From GCA-2720975 sp964469565 (GTDB taxonomy: Bacteria; Planctomycetota; UBA1135; GCA-002686595), in NCBI GenBank assembly GCA_964469565.1, contig CAYXZD010000008.1, positions 62,001-126,000 on the forward strand: a DNA stretch of 64,000 bases, written 5' to 3'. Below, in pieces: positions 61,093 to 64,000 of the stretch (positions within the stretch are counted from its first letter, which is position 1; each line of letters opens with the position of its first letter). Under the pieces are notes generated by a model. The model was not told the origin of the DNA and ran no database searches. It saw only the letters and a list, made by a program, of their open reading frames with translations. A program made the position numbers and the translations under genes.

Positions 61093-61413
61093 GGGCGCAT
61101 TGTGGGGTTGAGGTGGGACTCCTGCGAGGCTGAAGGGGGAGTGAGATTGGCAGACCCTGTAGATGCTGGCACAAAAAGACGGGTGCTATTTGCAATCCTC
61201 ACGCAAGCTAGAGCCTTCAGGCCCGCTCCAGTTAGTGGTTGCATCACACTCAACCACTACATAAGGTGCCCCCCAACGAGTCCCGATTTGGGCTCGTGGA
61301 AACTCTCACCAGCGACAATGCACCTCGGGATTCCTCTGGGACCCCCTTGAATCCTGCCAAGACCCGCTTGGCGGCCCCAAGGAGGCCCCCTGAGGCCTCG
61401 AACGACCCACCCC
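61093..61413. other. Gene-free stretch before the aminotransferase-fragment gene
   Basis: No gene is supported in this 320-base gap. It contains a promoter with an inverted repeat (61234-61267) and a GC-rich leader with alternating GGCC-rich short repeats. Confidence 0.5.
61234..61267 (+). promoter_or_regulatory. Promoter with an inverted repeat over its spacer
   Basis: TTGCAT (61239-61244), 17-base spacer, TAAGGT (61262-61267). AGTGGTT (61234-61240) and AACCACT (61252-61258) are perfect inverted copies 11 bases apart and flank the region between the two hexamers. This is the layout of a repressor-controlled promoter. The transcript would have a leader of about 140 bases. Confidence 0.45.
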
Positions 61414-61674
61414 ATGACCTACGAACTCCACGACGAGAAAGACCGCTTCTCATCCCGCTTGGCCACCATTCCTGGCGTTCGCCCCCTCCCTTCGGTGGGT
61501 GACTGGATTCTGCTAGAGGTCGAGAAGCCGAGTGAGTTGGCGAGGCGCGTGAATCGGCGCCTCGAACCGGGCTCTGTCAGTGTGCCCCGTGGAATGACTG
61601 GCCGGGTGCGGGTGCATGTGCGAGATCCAAAGATCAATGAGAAGCTGCTGAACACGATGCGCGACGTGATCTAG
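61414..61674 (+). CDS. Stand-alone aminotransferase C-terminal domain (HisC-like)
   Basis: The 86-residue product matches only the last quarter of class I/II aminotransferases such as histidinol-phosphate aminotransferase: a helix (ELHDEKDRFSSRLATIPGV), then PLPSVGDWILLEVEKPSEL and GRVRVHVRDPKINEKLL. The PLP-lysine domain is absent and no upstream frame restores it within this window. The reading frame is clean and has a promoter. It may be a genuine small protein or a remnant. It cannot bind PLP alone. Confidence 0.6.
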   Translation: MTYELHDEKDRFSSRLATIPGVRPLPSVGDWILLEVEKPSELARRVNRRLEPGSVSVPRGMTGRVRVHVRDPKINEKLLNTMRDVI

Positions 61675-61728
61675 GATCCCGCGCCGGTTGTATGGAATGG
61701 GTACGTCCCTCGGGTGGGCACGGAGTCA

Positions 61729-61759
61729 TTGCACGCCCCGCATGACCCTCTTGTAGAAT
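61729..61759 (+). promoter_or_regulatory. Candidate promoter of the M28 peptidase gene
   Basis: TTGCAC (61729-61734), 19-base spacer, TAGAAT (61754-61759). It overlaps the ATG at 61758 and would start transcription beside the ATG at 61767. Confidence 0.3.
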
Positions 61760-63200
61760 GAGGAGCATGCTACTGCTCCTCATCGGTTTTGCCGCCGCCG
61801 TTCAAGATCCCCTCCCGAAACCTGACCCGGCCGTTTCACGCGTCGAATTGCTCCATCACGTGCAGTTCTTCGCCAGTGATGAACTCAAGGGACGTGCTAT
61901 TACGACTCCCGAGAGCAGGCGCGTCAGTGACTACATCGCGCGAGGCCTCGAACGAAGTGGCGTCGAAGCCGGAGTAGGCAAGAGCTACTTTCAGAGTGTC
62001 CCCCTGCTGACCACGGCCTACAGCGCCGCGCCAACGCTAACCCTTTGGGACGGCGAAGCCCCCGATTCTCCGGAGCGTGCGCTCACGTTCGGGGCAGAGT
62101 TCACGGTCATGGTCCAAGGCGATCCCAAGGATACTCCCACACTGAAAGTGCTGGTGGTCAAGGAGGAGACTGATCTTCCGGAGCAGGCCGACCCTAAACT
62201 CGCACTGGTGATGCATTCTTCGCGACGCAAAAGCTTCAGCTGGTTGGAGGACCACGGCTTTGATGGCGGTCAGGGCTTCGGTCTCATTATTCGTGTGAGG
62301 CCCACGAGCAAAGGCCGCACGGGGTCAGTTCCGCGCGATCGCATTGAGCGCGCGTGGAAGGCACAGCCCGATGGGCCGGAGGTGGCCACTGTGACGGGTG
62401 AGGCAGCGGATGATTTATGGGAGGGGCGGGTGGCGCAGCTTCGGCTCAGCATGAACGCAACGCGACGTCCCACGCCTGAGCGCAACGTGGTCGGCATTTT
62501 GCATGGGGTCGGGACTGAGGAGAATCCGGGCCTGAAGGATGAAGTGATTGTCTTGTCCGCTCACTTTGATCATGTGGGCGTTATTGCCGGCAAAGATCCC
62601 GCCTTGGCGGCGGAGGGTGAAGATGTCATTCGCAATGGGGCCGATGACGATGCCAGCGGGTGCGCGGTCTTGCTGGAGTTGGCCGAGGCCTTCGGGGCTG
62701 GACCGGCTCCTGCCCGAACCGTGATCTTCTTGTTCTGTGCTGCCGAGGAGCTGGGGATGTGGGGCACCTATTACTTCGCCGACAATCCGACGGTCCCCAT
62801 CGAGAGCATCGTTTGCAATCTAAACCTGGAGATGCTGGGAATGCCCGATGACCTTGCCGGTGGCGTGGGTAAGCCCTGGCTTTCGGGTTATGAGCGAACC
62901 AACCTCGGTCCGCTATTCGGAGCTGAGGGGCTAGCCATCGGCCCGGACTTGCGCCCCGAGCAGCATTATTTTGAGCGGTCGGACAATATTGTGTTTGTGA
63001 AGCAGGGCATTGTGGGTCAGACCCTCTCGACGGGTGGGGATAACCCCAACTACCACAAGGTTTCTGATGAGGTGCAGACCCTAGACTTTGAGCACATGGA
63101 GTTGTGCGCTCAGGCTGCATGGCGAGCGGCTGGTCTCCTGGCCAGCGGTACGATCTCACCCTCGTGGAATGAAGGTGAGCCGAAGCTGACGCGCCGCTAG
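61758..63200 (+). CDS. M28-family metallopeptidase, exported
   Basis: The 480-residue product begins with a short signal peptide (MRSMLLLLIGFAAAVQ). The zinc site residues are in LSAHFDHVG (about residue 272), NGADDDASG, CAAEELGMWGTYYF, NLEMLGMPD and NYHKVSDEV, the full M28 set. Such enzymes are aminopeptidases or carboxypeptidases that act outside the cytoplasm. A second ATG at 61767 is possible; the first gives a basic residue that suits a signal peptide. It follows the aminotransferase-like gene by 83 bases. Confidence 0.92.
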   Translation: MRSMLLLLIGFAAAVQDPLPKPDPAVSRVELLHHVQFFASDELKGRAITTPESRRVSDYIARGLERSGVEAGVGKSYFQSVPLLTTAYSAAPTLTLWDGEAPDSPERALTFGAEFTVMVQGDPKDTPTLKVLVVKEETDLPEQADPKLALVMHSSRRKSFSWLEDHGFDGGQGFGLIIRVRPTSKGRTGSVPRDRIERAWKAQPDGPEVATVTGEAADDLWEGRVAQLRLSMNATRRPTPERNVVGILHGVGTEENPGLKDEVIVLSAHFDHVGVIAGKDPALAAEGEDVIRNGADDDASGCAVLLELAEAFGAGPAPARTVIFLFCAAEELGMWGTYYFADNPTVPIESIVCNLNLEMLGMPDDLAGGVGKPWLSGYERTNLGPLFGAEGLAIGPDLRPEQHYFERSDNIVFVKQGIVGQTLSTGGDNPNYHKVSDEVQTLDFEHMELCAQAAWRAAGLLASGTISPSWNEGEPKLTRR

Positions 63201-63345
63201 TTGCGGCCGCCCCACCCGGCCCGTATCGTCTGCATTTGATTCGTTGGTTCCCATCCCGAAGCCTCCTCAATCTAGGAGTCAGTGAGGGCGGGAGATCGAA
63301 TCAGCACCCGCCAGAGCCACCAGCCATAGCACCCAATAGAATCCC

Positions 63346-64000
63346 ATGCCTACCAGCACGAAAAACAAGACCCGCACTCACAAAGAGACCTCAAAGGGAG
63401 AGCGTCGTCCAGCTCGCAAGAAGGACCGCCGACTGTCCGCTGGAACCGCTGACCGCTTTGACCTGTATCAACGATCGGTGAACTCTCCTGAGTCGGATGT
63501 TGATTTCCTCGTCGGTGCGTATGAGGAGATTCGAGGCTGCAAGCCCCAGCACCTGCGCGAAGACTTCTGTGGAACCGCGAACCTCGCCGCTGAATTCCTC
63601 AGTCGAGATGCAGCCAACACGGTCGAGGGTTTTGATTTGGATCCGGAGCCCATGAAGTGGGGAAAGTCACATAACTTCAATCGAATTGCCGACCGCGATG
63701 AACGCATGACTTGGCATTTGAAAGATGTGCGCAGCCCAGCGGATAAGGCACCTGATGTAACCATTGCGGCCAATTTTTCATACTGGGGTTTCCATGAGCG
63801 TGCCGAGCTTTTGGGCTACTTCAAGAGTGTGCACGAGGATCTGGCTGACAAGGGCGTGTTCGTGATGGACCTCTATGGTGGCCCCGAGGCACTCAGTGAG
63901 ATGGAAGAGGTACGCGACATCGATGGCGCCTTCGACTACATCTGGGACCAGCGGGTGTGGGAGCCCGGCACGGGACGCTATCAGTGTGCGATTCACTTTC
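63346..64000 (+). CDS. Class I SAM-dependent methyltransferase, 5' part (runs off right edge)
   Basis: The open frame from the ATG at 63346 continues to the window end (218 codons) without a stop. A basic lead of about 30 residues is followed by DRFDLYQRSVNSPESDVDFL, then the SAM-binding core REDFCGTANLAAEFL with VEGFDLDPEPMKWG and, further on, TIAANFSYWGFHERAELLGY. The C-terminal part is not seen and the substrate is unknown. TAGAAT lies 3 bases before the ATG, too close to be certain as a promoter. Confidence 0.8.
   Translation, partial: MPTSTKNKTRTHKETSKGERRPARKKDRRLSAGTADRFDLYQRSVNSPESDVDFLVGAYEEIRGCKPQHLREDFCGTANLAAEFLSRDAANTVEGFDLDPEPMKWGKSHNFNRIADRDERMTWHLKDVRSPADKAPDVTIAANFSYWGFHERAELLGYFKSVHEDLADKGVFVMDLYGGPEALSEMEEVRDIDGAFDYIWDQRVWEPGTGRYQCAIHF

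Overview
The window looks like a chromosomal segment of a Gram-negative bacterium of the Planctomycetota. GC content appears high, roughly 60 percent by eye. The clues to the group are: a planctomycete-type heme-binding dehydrogenase protein with fused cytochrome c domains; a lysine-rich histone-H1-like protein next to an HU gene; a DUF1844 gene; an MglA/roadblock pair; M28 peptidase and sulfatase genes; and LPS genes (kdsB and a partial lptE) that imply an outer membrane. There is no rRNA gene, so the placement is inference. I saw no insertion sequence, prophage, CRISPR array or toxin-antitoxin pair. The window reads as core genome with lineage-specific genes between housekeeping ones.

Layout. 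1-3563 (minus strand): an operon of a CorC/HlyC-type CBS protein, recO, a tetratrico-like lipoprotein and the 5' part of an lptE-like gene. 3751-11763 (plus): an orphan ECF-like sigma factor, hutI with a coupled secreted protein, hisS, a sulfatase and a TrkH-type potassium channel subunit. 11801-25217 (minus): a complete respiratory complex I operon, nuoA to nuoN in canonical order, with most junctions overlapping. 25218-26128: a gene-free stretch with a chain of five hairpins and two sets of short repeats. 26129-33670 (plus): a large lipoprotein of alternating beta-sandwich domains, then a TPR membrane protein, a membrane-anchored MglA-like GTPase and a roadblock protein, then the H1-like and HU chromatin genes. 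33893-47246: metG, a glutaryl-CoA-dehydrogenase-like gene, a DUF1844/pyrG pair, kdsB with a lipoprotein, a GT-C-type membrane glycosyltransferase, a LysM protein, a sigma54-type response regulator and anmK. 47868-64000: a secreted HEAT-repeat protein with a receiver-like insert, tRNA-Thr(CGU), a serpin, a macro-domain protein, the 1378-residue SGNH/dehydrogenase/cytochrome protein, a PP2C phosphatase, a BtpA-family protein coupled to a PTS-enzyme-I-like protein that lacks its histidine, thrB, a stand-alone aminotransferase C-terminal domain, an M28 peptidase and the 5' part of a methyltransferase.

How genes may work together. The nuo operon supplies a proton-pumping NADH dehydrogenase. The TPR/MglA/roadblock genes form a compact operon with its own terminator and look like a small-GTPase polarity or signalling module, unusual because the GTPase carries a long tail and a terminal membrane helix. 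The H1-like and HU genes probably act together on DNA compaction. kdsB, the lptE fragment, anmK and the LysM protein belong to envelope building and recycling. The best candidates for undescribed biology are the anchored MglA module, the histidine-less enzyme-I-like protein, the orphan aminotransferase domain with its operator-like promoter, and the structured gene-free region upstream of nuoA.
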